From Azonexus sp. (lineage in GTDB: Bacteria; Pseudomonadota; Gammaproteobacteria; Burkholderiales; Rhodocyclaceae): 64,000 nucleotides of DNA. Below, one piece after another: positions 46,701 to 54,567 of this stretch. Position numbers and translations under genes: made by a program. The notes under the pieces were generated by a model, which saw only the letters and a program-made list of their open reading frames with translations, was not told where the DNA came from and ran no database searches. The stretch's first letter is position 1; each line of letters starts with the position of its first letter. Location: NCBI GenBank assembly GCA_030696345.1, contig JAUYSK010000027.1:62001-126000 (forward strand), given 5' to 3'.

Positions 46701-47398
46701 GGGGTGAGGACGACGTTCGCCTGGCCTTCGATGCCTTGCTGGGCGATGGCGCTGATGGCAATGCGTTCGAGCGGTCCGGTGGCGCTCAGGCTGAGGGCCA
46801 GCGGGCGCTGGTCGAGCTGGCTGCTGACGTCGAGGCGGGCAGTTAGCGGCAGCGGCGCCAGGCCGCCCAGCGTCGCCTCACCGTTCAGGGTGGTGCCGGC
46901 CAGTTCGGCCTTGAAATCGCTCAGGCGGTGCGCTTTGCCGTCGCTGCCGAGGCGCCCGGAGATTTCGCCAGTGGCGAGGACGCTGCCGTATTCCACTCTG
47001 GAAATAGTCAGTTTTTCGATGTCCACCGCAGCAGGTAAAGTCAGGTCGGTGGGCGGCGGTGTCGGCTGGCTTGAAGGGGCGCTGATGATGTGGATCAGCG
47101 AGGCGCGCAGCTCGGCGATTTGCAGGCGGCCCTGGAGCAGCGCACCCGGCGACCAGTCAAGCTCGATCTGCTCGGCGCGTATTTGAAGATCGGGTGTTTC
47201 CCAGCGCAGCATTCCAATGGCTAATGGCCCGAGCAGTCGGCCGCTAGCTTGTTCGATCTGCAATTGGCCACCGCTTGCCGAGCCGGCCAGTTGTGCCGCT
47301 GTTTGCAGGCCGCTTTCGCTGCCGGTCAACCACAGACCGCCAGCGACAAGGCTGCCGAGGACAACGGTGGTGGTGAGGAGGGTGGCGCGGCGCAGCAT
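43751..47398 (-). CDS. tamB: Translocation and assembly module protein TamB
   Basis: Very long inner-membrane-anchored periplasmic protein of 1215 aa. A single N-terminal helix (ATLLTTTVVLGSLVAGGLWL) is followed by about 1100 residues of repetitive beta-strand sequence of the AsmA/TamB type, thought to form a hydrophobic groove that carries lipid or barrel substrates between membranes. The C-terminal TamB (DUF490) domain is visible: GSIRARDGRFDAYGQQLAIE, RGILTFQGLLDNPALDVRA and LGHGPESMGAGDATVLLGAA. ATG 47398 follows the tamA stop by one base, so the pair is translationally linked. One 13-base repeat copy lies in the N-terminal third (47021-47033). Confidence 0.92.
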   Translation of the reverse strand: MLRRATLLTTTVVLGSLVAGGLWLTGSESGLQTAAQLAGSASGGQLQIEQASGRLLGPLAIGMLRWETPDLQIRAEQIELDWSPGALLQGRLQIAELRASLIHIISAPSSQPTPPPTDLTLPAAVDIEKLTISRVEYGSVLATGEISGRLGSDGKAHRLSDFKAELAGTTLNGEATLGGLAPLPLTARLDVSSQLDQRPLALSLSATGPLERIAISAIAQQGIEGQANVVLTPFATASFSTAQIALDNIDPAAWQAGAPAARLSLRADLGPKGDGVAGNFTLNNSQPGPLDRQRLPLDKLSGRLDWQGESAKLEALQAALAGNGELTGHGQWQAGTLNLELTAKQLDAARIVSTLRSTRLKGTISTALNAERQAVKLDLKDEKFSIQAEASHASATVTLPKLEITAGTARLAASGELSLASPMSFKADGELARFDPSRFAKVPAAQINARFKTQGKLEPRPVIDGQFELQDSQLAGQPFAGHGQLSIDWPRVPKADIRLSAGTNHLTAKGAYGNPGDVLAIKLDAPQLAPYGLEGGISGHFSLAGSGPQTKLSGQLQAARLGRVGLGRLSGLALKLEAGGEASSPLLIDLSIAQLTTPDQPALAKAVLLRGEGSNQSHRLRASADLFGKNQLTLAAAGGLDKIGAGAQWLGQLLEARIKGEDKARNLQLTAPAPLKLGADGWSLGPAKLGGDPLDWQATLQAAADRQKMHASLNAKGTRVGLIEAELDAGMLGAWSLNGAAPWQGKLKMAIADLGWLAELIGDGWQSEGRFNGELKLAGTPDHPVSSGRFRGEKLALRLPEQALNLVNGDLAVDLDDNLLRVRQLTFDSLLQPLPRPLRLAGKEEIASLTQRPGRLEISGEMRVDRSKGADNAFLDIHLDRLGAFQLPDQWVAVSGDGRLTLKGDTLGAKGKLLVDAGYWQLAPSGAPRLSDDVIIKRPGNEQPATSLRPKLDLDISTDLGKNFLFKGAGLSSRLVGDLRLRASGRDLPRATGSIRARDGRFDAYGQQLAIERGILTFQGLLDNPALDVRAVRKGLSVEAGVQISGTVQRPLVKLISDPDLPDAEKLAWLVLGHGPESMGAGDATVLLGAAGGLLGSSSGNLVQQLKKTFGIDEFGVRQGEIGGSGSRQPTSRVAGSTVDTTAATGNQIFSVGKRLSSNALLSYEQSMGRAESIVKLTVNLTRQVSIIGRAGSDNALDIFYTLTFGRAQRRPPPP
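47021..47033 (+). repeat. 13-base repeat GTCCACCGCAGCA, copy 5
   Basis: Exact copy on the plus strand within tamB (minus-strand gene), just after a Pro/Thr-rich segment; codes -AAVD- in the gene. Confidence 0.7.
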
Positions 47399-47399
47399 G

Positions 47400-49094
47400 T
47401 CAGAACGGGATGGCAAGGGCGAAATGAAGGTGGATTTCGCCGGTGCGCTGGCCGTAGGCGAGATCGACGCCGATCGGTCCGGCCGGGCTGCGCCAGCGGG
47501 CACCGAGGCCATAGCCGACGGCCAGTTTGACTTCGCTCAGGTCGTCGACCGCATCACCGGCATCGACGAAGGCGGCGATGCCCCAGCTCTCGTCCAGCCA
47601 GTGAGTTGCCTCGATACTGGCCAGGCCAAGGTAACGCCCGCCAACGGTGGCCGTGCCTTCCTTGATGCCCAGGCTCTGGTAGGCATAGCCGCGTACCGAG
47701 CCGGTGCCGCCGGTGCGGAACAGGTAGTCCTGCGGAATGTGCTGGCGCGAATCAGCCGCCGTGTAACCGATTTCAGCGCGCAGGGTCAGGGTGTCGACCC
47801 GGCCGAGCGGCACGTATTGCAGCCAGCGGCCATGCAGGCGGGCGAAATTCTGGTCGGACAGGGCCGCCTTGGCGCCGCCGCCGATCTGGGCCTGAAGAAC
47901 GATGCCGTCATGCGGGTCGATCAGGTTATCGACCTTGCGCCAGGTCCACATCACGTTCGGGACCAGCGCCCGGCTGGTGACCGGCTCCGAGCCGTCCGGT
48001 TCGCGCCGTTCCTGCTGCCAGTTCAGCGACAGCCGCTGTTCGATGCTGCCGCGCTGTTGCCTGGTTTGTGCGCCAAAGGCGTAACGCTCGGTCTTCAGCC
48101 CCTGAATGTCGTTACCTTCGGCCATGATGCCGACGCTGTGGCGACGATTTTTGCTGTCGGGCGGCAGGAAAACATCGGCGTAAGCGGTCTGCCGCTTCTG
48201 CTCCAGACGCAGGCCGCTGCTCAGTTCCCAGGCCTGATTGAAGAGGTCGGGGGTCTGGTAATTGACTTCGACGCGGGCGCCGGTATTCGAACTGGCGCCA
48301 ACGCCGAAGCCGACGCGGTGCGGCTGGCGCTCGCGGACCCGGAGCAGGACCGGGGCGGTGACTGTGCCGTCACCATCGTCATCAATCGCCTCGGGGTCGA
48401 GTGTCGCCTGGACGGAGCTGAAGTAAGGCGTCGATTGCAGCGTGCTTTGCAGGGCGTTCAGGCGGTCTTCCCGGTATGGGTCGCCCGGCTGCACGGCGCG
48501 GTTGTAGCGCTGGACCAGTTCGGGCGAGTAACGCTCCAGGCCTTCGATGCGCATTTCGCCGAAACGGTAGCGCGGGCCGGCGTCGTAACGGGCGCTGAGC
48601 TTGGCCTTGCGCGCTTCGGTATCGATTTCGGCGGCGCTATCCACCAGCTTTGCCGCCGCGTGTTCGTTCGCCAGCAGTTCGGACAAAATCTGCTGCTTGG
48701 CCGTGCTCCAGTCTTCCTGCCGGAACGGCTGGCCAACCGGCAGGCGCCAGCCGGCGATCAGTGCTTCCCTGGCTTTTGCTTCCAGAGGGCCGTCCACCGC
48801 AACAGTGACTTCGCTGATCGAGGTGCGTGGGCCGGGGTCGAGCTTCAGAAGCAGTTCACCGTCGCGGTCGGAAAAGTCGAACTCGGGCGAGAAATAGCCT
48901 TCGGTGGCGAGAATCTCGCTGAGTTGCACCTGCAGTCGGCCCGAAGATGCAGTTTCTTCCGGGAGAAACGGTGTCAGCAGATCGACGATGGCGCTCGGCG
49001 CCTGCAATTCGACAGCGCCCGCCACCAGCGGCGTGGCGAGGGCAAATAGAAGGACGGGAAATAGTCGGCAGCAGGCCGGGGCAGCGGTTAGCAC
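47400..49094 (-). CDS. tamA: Translocation and assembly module protein TamA (Omp85 family)
   Basis: Outer-membrane Omp85-type protein of 564 aa. It has a signal peptide (LFPVLLFALATPLVAGA), POTRA domains over about residues 35-250 (for example GPRTSISEVTVAVDGPLEAK and RYRFGEMRIEGLERYSPELV) and a C-terminal 16-strand-type barrel with QDYLFRTGGTGSVRGYAYQS and the final ...LHFALAIPF ending in Phe. It partners with TamB for insertion or lipid transport at the outer membrane. The start is GTG 49094, nine bases after the TAA of the upstream recombinase-like gene. No better ATG is available before the signal peptide. Confidence 0.92.
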   Translation of the reverse strand: MLTAAPACCRLFPVLLFALATPLVAGAVELQAPSAIVDLLTPFLPEETASSGRLQVQLSEILATEGYFSPEFDFSDRDGELLLKLDPGPRTSISEVTVAVDGPLEAKAREALIAGWRLPVGQPFRQEDWSTAKQQILSELLANEHAAAKLVDSAAEIDTEARKAKLSARYDAGPRYRFGEMRIEGLERYSPELVQRYNRAVQPGDPYREDRLNALQSTLQSTPYFSSVQATLDPEAIDDDGDGTVTAPVLLRVRERQPHRVGFGVGASSNTGARVEVNYQTPDLFNQAWELSSGLRLEQKRQTAYADVFLPPDSKNRRHSVGIMAEGNDIQGLKTERYAFGAQTRQQRGSIEQRLSLNWQQERREPDGSEPVTSRALVPNVMWTWRKVDNLIDPHDGIVLQAQIGGGAKAALSDQNFARLHGRWLQYVPLGRVDTLTLRAEIGYTAADSRQHIPQDYLFRTGGTGSVRGYAYQSLGIKEGTATVGGRYLGLASIEATHWLDESWGIAAFVDAGDAVDDLSEVKLAVGYGLGARWRSPAGPIGVDLAYGQRTGEIHLHFALAIPF

Positions 49095-49103
49095 CCCGGC
49101 ACT

Positions 49104-51194
49104 TTACTCGGCTCGCTCACTGCTCACCCGTGGCGGCAGCAGGAAACTTCGCGGCTGCTGGCGGAAACGTTTCAAGATGGCGCTGAATAGCGGGCCCCAA
49201 TGTTCGAACTGGATACGGCGGGCGCCCAGGGCGGTGCGCAGGGCCAGGGCGAAACTGACGGCGAGATTGGTAAAGCCGATGGCAGCGATGCCCAGCGCAC
49301 CCCACAGGATGGCTCGTACGGGCAGTTCAAACTGGAAGCCGATCAGGGCGTAGCCGAGGTTAGCCGACGAAAAGGCAATGTGCCGGATGTCGAGCGGCAG
49401 ACCCAGGATGGTGCCGATGACACCGGTAGAACCGAGCATGCAGCCAAACAGGAAGTTCCCCATGATGCCGCCCATGCGGTCCTGTATGTAGTTGCCGACG
49501 CGTTCGGCGCGTTCCTTGCCGGTCAGTCGCCGCAACCAGCGCAGGCGGCCGATGCGCTGGCCAATATCGGCATAGGCTGCCTGGTTGTCGAAATAGCCGG
49601 TGATCAGGCCGGAGAGAAACAGATAGAAGCCGGCAATCGCCGCATGCGGAATCGCCCAGCTCAGCAGATCAAGATCGGCCAGCAAATGGGCCCCCTTGCC
49701 GACCCCGACGATCGGTTCGCCATGCAGGTAACTCAGGCCAAAACCGAGGGCAATGGCGACCGGCAGTGCGACCATGACATTGCCGCCAATCGCGGCAAGC
49801 TGGCTGCGGAACACTGCAGCCACGACATCGACCAGGCGTTCAAGGTCGGCGCTGCGCGTTGGCTTCAGATCGCCAAGCAGGCCGGCCAGTGTCTGCGCTG
49901 TCATCGCCGGTTGCTTGGTGGCGACGGTCATGCCGAGCAGGTAGATCAGGACGAAGCCGAGACCATAAATCATGCTGAACAGGAAGGCTTCGACGAAGAG
50001 CGGGGCATGCAGGCCGGCAGCAAATATCTTGAGCAGTGCCATGCCGCCGATCAGCACGCCGGCGCCAGCGGCGGATCGCCACATCAGGCGATAGTCGCCG
50101 GGCGTTTCGCAAATGTAATGTTCTCCGGAGCGGGCGGCGTTCTCGGTGACGCGCACGGCGAGCAGCCGGGAGAGTTGCGTCATGTAATAGCGGAGGCTGT
50201 TGCGGCGATTCTCGGCGACGAAGGCGGCGCGGGTGAATTCGGCCCAGGCTTCGATGGCCGTTGTCCGGGATTCCAGTTGCTGGCTGGCGGTGAGGATGGT
50301 GACCAGCTCGGAGAGCCGCGCCAGGCTTTGCTCGCTGCGCGTCAGGATATAGGTCAGATGCAGGCTGGTACCGACCGTTAGCGCCCGTTTGCGGATGCGT
50401 TGCAGCGTGGCGCGGCATTGGTCGGCGATGACCAGCAACTGGCTGCCGTCATCAGCGGCCTGATCCGGCGTATTGAGCGCGGCGCGAAAGGAATTGACGA
50501 ATTCAAGCGCCTCGGAGGAGAGGGCGATAAAGCTCGGGGTGGCCTCTTCGAAATTGGGCGAGGCGCGCATCAGCTCGCTTTCGACGCCAAGACCGCTGAC
50601 GCGATGCGCCAGCAGCACCACGGCATCGAGGATTTGTTCCTGAATGCCGCGCCAGTCGATGTTGCGCAGTTGATCGGCCGGCGCAATCACTGCCCAGAGC
50701 CGTTGCGAATACTCGGCCGGGATCTGTTCCAGCCAGCGCCAGTCATCGGTGCGGTAGAAAATGACGTGCAGGCAATCCTTCAAACGGCGTTCATCAGGTG
50801 CCTCCGGCAATATCCGGTTGCCGAGAATGCGCCACCACTCCGAGAAAAATCCGGTGCCGGGAAGAACGCCACTGTCGGTAAAAAAGGTGACCAGTCGGCG
50901 GGTGGCGAGGAAGTGCACGATGTGGCTGCGAAAGGCGGCGCTCAGCTCAGTATCGGTTTCAAGCCGCAAAAGCATGGCTGCATAACGTTCTCCGCAGGCA
51001 TCATCGCCCCGGTTTTGCGGCCGCAGAGCGCTGACCAGGCGCCGGATCAGTTCGAGCGGATTGGCTTCCGGATTGCCGAAGGCGAGCAGTGCCGTTCCCA
51101 GCGGGTCGGTGTCAGGCTGGGGTTTGCCAAGCAGCCAGTGGAAAAACGCACTAATTCGTGTCATTGCCTGTTTCGTTTGTGAATCTGGTGCCAT
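49104..51194 (-). CDS. Gcr/COG4389-type 'site-specific recombinase' membrane protein
   Basis: Protein of about 696 aa. The N-terminal half is soluble and helical (YAAMLLRLETDTELSAAFRS, FFTDSGVLPGTGFFSEWWRI, VFFYRTDDW-like). The C-terminal half has at least six membrane helices (GAGVLIGGMALLKIF, FLFSMIYGLGFVLIYLLGM, ALPVAIALGFGLSYL and others). The family is annotated as site-specific recombinase (Gcr) from neisserial work, but the membrane topology makes a direct DNA-cutting role doubtful. It is upstream of tamA on the same strand with a nine-base gap, hinting at an envelope role. Start uncertain: ATG 51194 or ATG 51164. Confidence 0.75.
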   Translation of the reverse strand: MAPDSQTKQAMTRISAFFHWLLGKPQPDTDPLGTALLAFGNPEANPLELIRRLVSALRPQNRGDDACGERYAAMLLRLETDTELSAAFRSHIVHFLATRRLVTFFTDSGVLPGTGFFSEWWRILGNRILPEAPDERRLKDCLHVIFYRTDDWRWLEQIPAEYSQRLWAVIAPADQLRNIDWRGIQEQILDAVVLLAHRVSGLGVESELMRASPNFEEATPSFIALSSEALEFVNSFRAALNTPDQAADDGSQLLVIADQCRATLQRIRKRALTVGTSLHLTYILTRSEQSLARLSELVTILTASQQLESRTTAIEAWAEFTRAAFVAENRRNSLRYYMTQLSRLLAVRVTENAARSGEHYICETPGDYRLMWRSAAGAGVLIGGMALLKIFAAGLHAPLFVEAFLFSMIYGLGFVLIYLLGMTVATKQPAMTAQTLAGLLGDLKPTRSADLERLVDVVAAVFRSQLAAIGGNVMVALPVAIALGFGLSYLHGEPIVGVGKGAHLLADLDLLSWAIPHAAIAGFYLFLSGLITGYFDNQAAYADIGQRIGRLRWLRRLTGKERAERVGNYIQDRMGGIMGNFLFGCMLGSTGVIGTILGLPLDIRHIAFSSANLGYALIGFQFELPVRAILWGALGIAAIGFTNLAVSFALALRTALGARRIQFEHWGPLFSAILKRFRQQPRSFLLPPRVSSERAE

Positions 51195-51328
51195 GTTAAT
51201 GGACCCGGTGGCAAAAAAGTCCGTCCTGCTTTCCCCTCCGGGGTGCAAAAAAACGAAATTTTCATAATAGAATTAAGTAGTTTCACTTTAAAATAACCTA
51301 CCTAAATTTTTAACGGGGACTCTCCACT

Positions 51329-51988
51329 ATGAATATCGCCAAGAAATCGCTGGTTCTGGCACTGCTCGCCGGTATCGGCTTCGGTGCTTCCGTTGCACAA
51401 GCTCAAGAGCGCGTGTATGTCATCGACCAACGCAATGTCGTTGCCAAGTCTGGCTTCGGCCTGTGCTGGCGTACCGGCTACTGGACCCCGGCTGCTGCCG
51501 CCAAGGATCCGGCTGGTTGCGAATGCGACAAGGACCTGCTACCGAAGGAAGTCTGCGAGCCGAAGGTCGCCGCTGCTGCTGGCGCCGCTGTTGCTGGTCC
51601 GAAGCCGGCTGGCGAAAAGATCACCGTCGCTGCTGACGCACTGTTCGACTTCAACAAGGCTGTCCTGCGTCCGGCTGGCAAAGCCAAGCTCGACGAACTG
51701 GTCTCCAAGGCCAAGGCCATCAAGCTGGAAGTCATCCTGGCCGTTGGCCATACCGACCGTATCGGTGGTGACGCCTACAACCAGAAGCTTTCCGAAAAGC
51801 GCGCTGCCGCTGTGAAGGAATACCTGGTTGCCAAGGGCATCGAAGCCAACCGTGTTTACACCGAAGGCAAGGGCGAGAAGCAGCCGGTTACTGGCGACAA
51901 GTGCAAGGGCGAAGCCAAGTCCAAGGCGCTGATCGACTGCCTGCAGCCGGATCGTCGTGTTGACATCGAAGTCATCGGCACCAAGTAA
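51329..51988 (+). CDS. OmpA-family outer membrane / peptidoglycan-binding protein
   Basis: Protein of 219 aa. A classical signal peptide (SLVLALLAGIGFGASVAQAQ) is followed by a short N-terminal region with Cys residues (GFGLCWRTGYWTP, GCECDKDLLPKEVC). The OmpA-C domain then covers about residues 100-215: ALFDFNKAVLRPAGKAKLDE, VGHTDRIGGDAYNQKLSEKR and NRVYTEGKGEKQPV, with the Asp and Arg that bind peptidoglycan. The N-terminal part is too short for an eight-strand barrel. It probably anchors the outer membrane to the wall. The gap upstream (51195-51328) is AT-rich with several -10-like words (TAAAAT at 51289), but I cannot fix the promoter. Confidence 0.9.
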   Translation: MNIAKKSLVLALLAGIGFGASVAQAQERVYVIDQRNVVAKSGFGLCWRTGYWTPAAAAKDPAGCECDKDLLPKEVCEPKVAAAAGAAVAGPKPAGEKITVAADALFDFNKAVLRPAGKAKLDELVSKAKAIKLEVILAVGHTDRIGGDAYNQKLSEKRAAAVKEYLVAKGIEANRVYTEGKGEKQPVTGDKCKGEAKSKALIDCLQPDRRVDIEVIGTK

Positions 51989-52007
51989 TTCGCCGACGCT
52001 TCAACGA

Positions 52008-52034
52008 AAAGCCCTGCCTCGGCAGGGCTTTTTC
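52008..52034 (+). terminator. Rho-independent terminator after the ompA-family gene
   Basis: AAAGCCCTGCC pairs with GGCAGGGCTTT around a two-base TC turn (the real loop opens a few pairs) and runs into TTTTTCTTTT. It lies about 20 bases after the stop codon and before ubiG, which therefore needs its own promoter or read-through. Confidence 0.9.
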
Positions 52035-52060
52035 TTTTCCTCTTTTATTCTGAAAAGACC

Positions 52061-52759
52061 ATGATCAACGCCGACCCCGCGGAACTGGAAAAATTTGGTG
52101 ATCTCGCCCATCGCTGGTGGGACAAAAATAGTGAATTCAAGCCACTGCACGATATCAACCCGCTTCGTCTCGACTGGATCGAGCGCCATGCAGGCCTGCG
52201 TGGCAAACGTGTCCTTGATGTCGGTTGCGGCGGCGGACTGCTTTCGGAAGGCATGGCCATCCGTGGCGCCGATGTCACCGGGATCGATCTTTCAGAGAAG
52301 CCATTGGGTGTGGCCAAACTGCATCTGCTGGAAAGCGGCCAGAAGGTCGATTACCGCAAGATCGCGGTCGAACAACTCGCCGACGAAATGCCAGGCGCTT
52401 TTGATCTGGTTACCTGCCTGGAAATGCTCGAGCATGTACCGAGCCCTTCCAGCATCGTCGCGGCCTGTGCCCGGCTGGTCAAGCCTGGTGGTCAAGTGTT
52501 CTTCTCGACGCTGAACCGCAATCCCAAGTCCTACCTGTTCGCGGTAATTGGTGCCGAATACGTCTTGCAGATGCTGCCCAAGGGCACGCATGACTACGCC
52601 AAATTCATCAAGCCTTCCGAACTGGCGCGCTGGGCGAAGGCCTCCGGCCTGGAGCCCGATGAAGTCCTCGGCATGAGCTACAACCCGCTCAACCAACAGT
52701 ACACGCTCGGCCAGGACAGCAGTGTCAATTACCTGATGCGCGCCACCCGGCATGTTTGA
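52061..52759 (+). CDS. ubiG: Ubiquinone biosynthesis O-methyltransferase
   Basis: UbiG of 232 aa; carries out both O-methylations of the ubiquinone ring using S-adenosylmethionine. Motif I is [16 protein letters not shown], followed by [20 protein letters not shown] and [14 protein letters not shown]. The family-specific N-terminus [12 protein letters not shown] and C-terminal [20 protein letters not shown] and NPLNQQY are all present. It shares eight bases with the next gene, mupP/gph-like, a pairing common in proteobacteria. The start lies about 27 bases after the preceding terminator T run, so leader and promoter must be very short or overlap the terminator. Confidence 0.96.
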   Translation: MINADPAELEKFGDLAHRWWDKNSEFKPLHDINPLRLDWIERHAGLRGKRVLDVGCGGGLLSEGMAIRGADVTGIDLSEKPLGVAKLHLLESGQKVDYRKIAVEQLADEMPGAFDLVTCLEMLEHVPSPSSIVAACARLVKPGGQVFFSTLNRNPKSYLFAVIGAEYVLQMLPKGTHDYAKFIKPSELARWAKASGLEPDEVLGMSYNPLNQQYTLGQDSSVNYLMRATRHV

Positions 52760-53420
52760 AGCCGTCCTTTTCGACCTCGATGGAACCCTGGCGGATACCG
52801 CCCCCGATTTGGGCGGTGCGACCAATGTTTTGCTCGTGGAAGAAGGTCGACCGCAGCAAGCCCTCGAGATCCTTCGCCCCTACACCTCACAGGGGGTCCG
52901 TGGCCTGCTCAAGGCTGGATTTGGCATTGGTCCGGCGCACCCGGATTATGAGCGACTGACGCAACGTTTTCTCGATATCTACGCTGGACGCCTGTGCGAA
53001 CAAACCAGCCTCTTCGACGGCATTCCGGAAATGCTCGATACGCTGGAGAGCATGGGGCTCGGTTGGGGCATTGTCACCAACAAGCGGATGCGTTTTACCG
53101 ACCCGCTGGTTGAGCTGCTCGCCCTGTCACCGCGCACCACCTGCGTCGTCAGCGGCGACACCACGGCTGAAGCCAAGCCCTCGCCGCTGCCAATCCGCCA
53201 TGCCTGTAATCTGTTGCGCTGCTTGCCGGAACGGGCCATCTACGTTGGCGACGACCGGCGTGACATTGATGCCGGCCGCGCGGCCGGTTGCCTGACGATC
53301 GCCGTTTCCTATGGCTATCTCGGTGATGGCGGCCCGCTGCACACCTGGGGAGCCGACCTGATCATCGACCACCCGGCCGAACTGGTCGAGTTTCTGGCTA
53401 GCCGAGTTGCGCTGAAATAA
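52752..53420 (+). CDS. HAD phosphatase, MupP / phosphoglycolate phosphatase-like
   Basis: HAD-superfamily phosphatase of 222 aa. Motif I is [16 protein letters not shown] (nucleophile Asp and acid Asp), motif II VTNK, the Lys is in [14 protein letters not shown], and motif III is [30 protein letters not shown] and [14 protein letters not shown] match the MupP group (N-acetylmuramic acid 6-phosphate phosphatase) that in Pseudomonas also lies next to ubiG. Many databases would call it Gph; I favour MupP by context and sequence but cannot exclude phosphoglycolate phosphatase. It overlaps ubiG by eight bases and the convergent methyltransferase gene by 23 bases at the 3' end. Confidence 0.82.
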   Translation: MFEAVLFDLDGTLADTAPDLGGATNVLLVEEGRPQQALEILRPYTSQGVRGLLKAGFGIGPAHPDYERLTQRFLDIYAGRLCEQTSLFDGIPEMLDTLESMGLGWGIVTNKRMRFTDPLVELLALSPRTTCVVSGDTTAEAKPSPLPIRHACNLLRCLPERAIYVGDDRRDIDAGRAAGCLTIAVSYGYLGDGGPLHTWGADLIIDHPAELVEFLASRVALK

Positions 53421-54567
53421 GCAGATTTCGTGGTGTCAGCCGGCGCTCGCAAAAACTGCCAAGATCAACTGAATAGCCCTGCTGTTCAAGAAAAACTGCC
53501 AGATCCAGCGCCAGCCAGATTTCCAGCGGTCGGCGAAAAGCATGTCGGACAATCGACAGGCACATCAACTCACGCCAGCGCTGCCAGCCCAAGCGTTCGA
53601 ACTCCCCGGCACTGGCTGCTCCGACTGCGGGCAAACCCTCTCGTTGATTCATGTTGCCGAGAAAATCGGCAAAGCTTTGACGCAGCCAGGACTCGGTGAC
53701 CGGCTTGAAGCTGCGGTAAGCATCGCCCGTCACCGTTCGCCGATAGGCATCGAAACCCAACTTCCAGGCAATCGCCTGATCCCGCTGACGCGTTTGGCGC
53801 GGTGCAGCCGTCACCGTCTCGGTCACGGCCAGACGGGTGTCATCACGCGTCAGGCGAAGCCGCGGCTCTGACAACGGCTGGTAAAAATCCTCGACACCCC
53901 GGTAATAGCAGCAGGGAGCAACATCAAAACGGGTAACGCCTTGGGCGGCCCCGCGCGTAATCAGGCGTCGGTGCAAATCGCCGCAAGCATGCAAGGCGAC
54001 GGCGTGCTGACCGGCATTTGGCCAGTCTGCTGCGTTCAACGCGTCTGCACGGACAAAATGCTGCTGGGCCGAGGCTCGTTGAGCCAGGAATTCGCCCGCC
54101 GAACACAGTAATGGGTCGATTTCCAGGGTATGCACCGGCGCTTGCCATTCGTTGGCCAACAGGCGGCCGAGGTGGCCCTTGCCGCCACACCAGTCGATCA
54201 CCGGCTGTCCGTCATTCCGGGCAGCGGCAGCAAAAGCCTCGATTTGCTGACGTTTTCGGCCGGGGATCTCCCACGCCCAGCGCTCGCCTCGCTCGTTCAG
54301 TTCGACGTGTTGCCTTGCCGGCAATTCGCTCAAGGGCGCGATGGCTGCCACCTCGGGCAGATGCCGGGCAAGCAGCGCCAAAGCGTCAGCGCCATCGTCG
54401 TTCAGGTGCGCCACCACTTCATCGGACAGGGCCAGCAACTCATCGGCCAAGGCCGGCCATTGCTGGCACCAGTGCGGACGAATTTCGCGGAAGGGTTGCG
54501 GATGCCAGAGTTCGTGGAAAGCCAACAGCGAGGCATCGAGCTGCCGCTGGCGTTCGGCGAGTATCAC
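53398..54567 (-). CDS. SAM-dependent methyltransferase, Methyltransf_32-like
   Basis: Protein of 389 aa with a methyltransferase domain in the middle: motif I VIDWCGGKGHLGRLLANE, acidic end of strand 2 VHTLEIDPLLCSAGEF, and VALHACGDLHRRLI, typical of the Methyltransf_32 type. Cys-rich FDVAPCCYYRGVEDF follows, as in this family. The substrate is unknown; related proteins act on RNA or small thiols. The start is GTG at 54567, overlapping the stop of the upstream substrate-binding protein gene as GTGA, so translation is coupled. Its 3' end overlaps mupP by 23 bases on the other strand. Confidence 0.78.
   Translation of the reverse strand: MILAERQRQLDASLLAFHELWHPQPFREIRPHWCQQWPALADELLALSDEVVAHLNDDGADALALLARHLPEVAAIAPLSELPARQHVELNERGERWAWEIPGRKRQQIEAFAAAARNDGQPVIDWCGGKGHLGRLLANEWQAPVHTLEIDPLLCSAGEFLAQRASAQQHFVRADALNAADWPNAGQHAVALHACGDLHRRLITRGAAQGVTRFDVAPCCYYRGVEDFYQPLSEPRLRLTRDDTRLAVTETVTAAPRQTRQRDQAIAWKLGFDAYRRTVTGDAYRSFKPVTESWLRQSFADFLGNMNQREGLPAVGAASAGEFERLGWQRWRELMCLSIVRHAFRRPLEIWLALDLAVFLEQQGYSVDLGSFCERRLTPRNLLISAQLG

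Noticed and set aside
44903..47186. Long plus-strand frames opposite tamB
   Set aside because: Shadows of the biased tamB sequence; low-complexity Ala/Arg/Gln/Ser translations.
49104..51194. Mobile element encoding a site-specific recombinase
   Set aside because: The protein has several membrane helices, no visible integrase or resolvase catalytic motif, no flanking repeats, and sits in a tight operon with tamAB.
44797..52860. Words like GTCGACCGCAGCA (44797, 52848) as further copies of the 13-base repeat
   Set aside because: They differ by one base at the same place and contain the common word GTCGAC, so they may be chance; not counted as copies.
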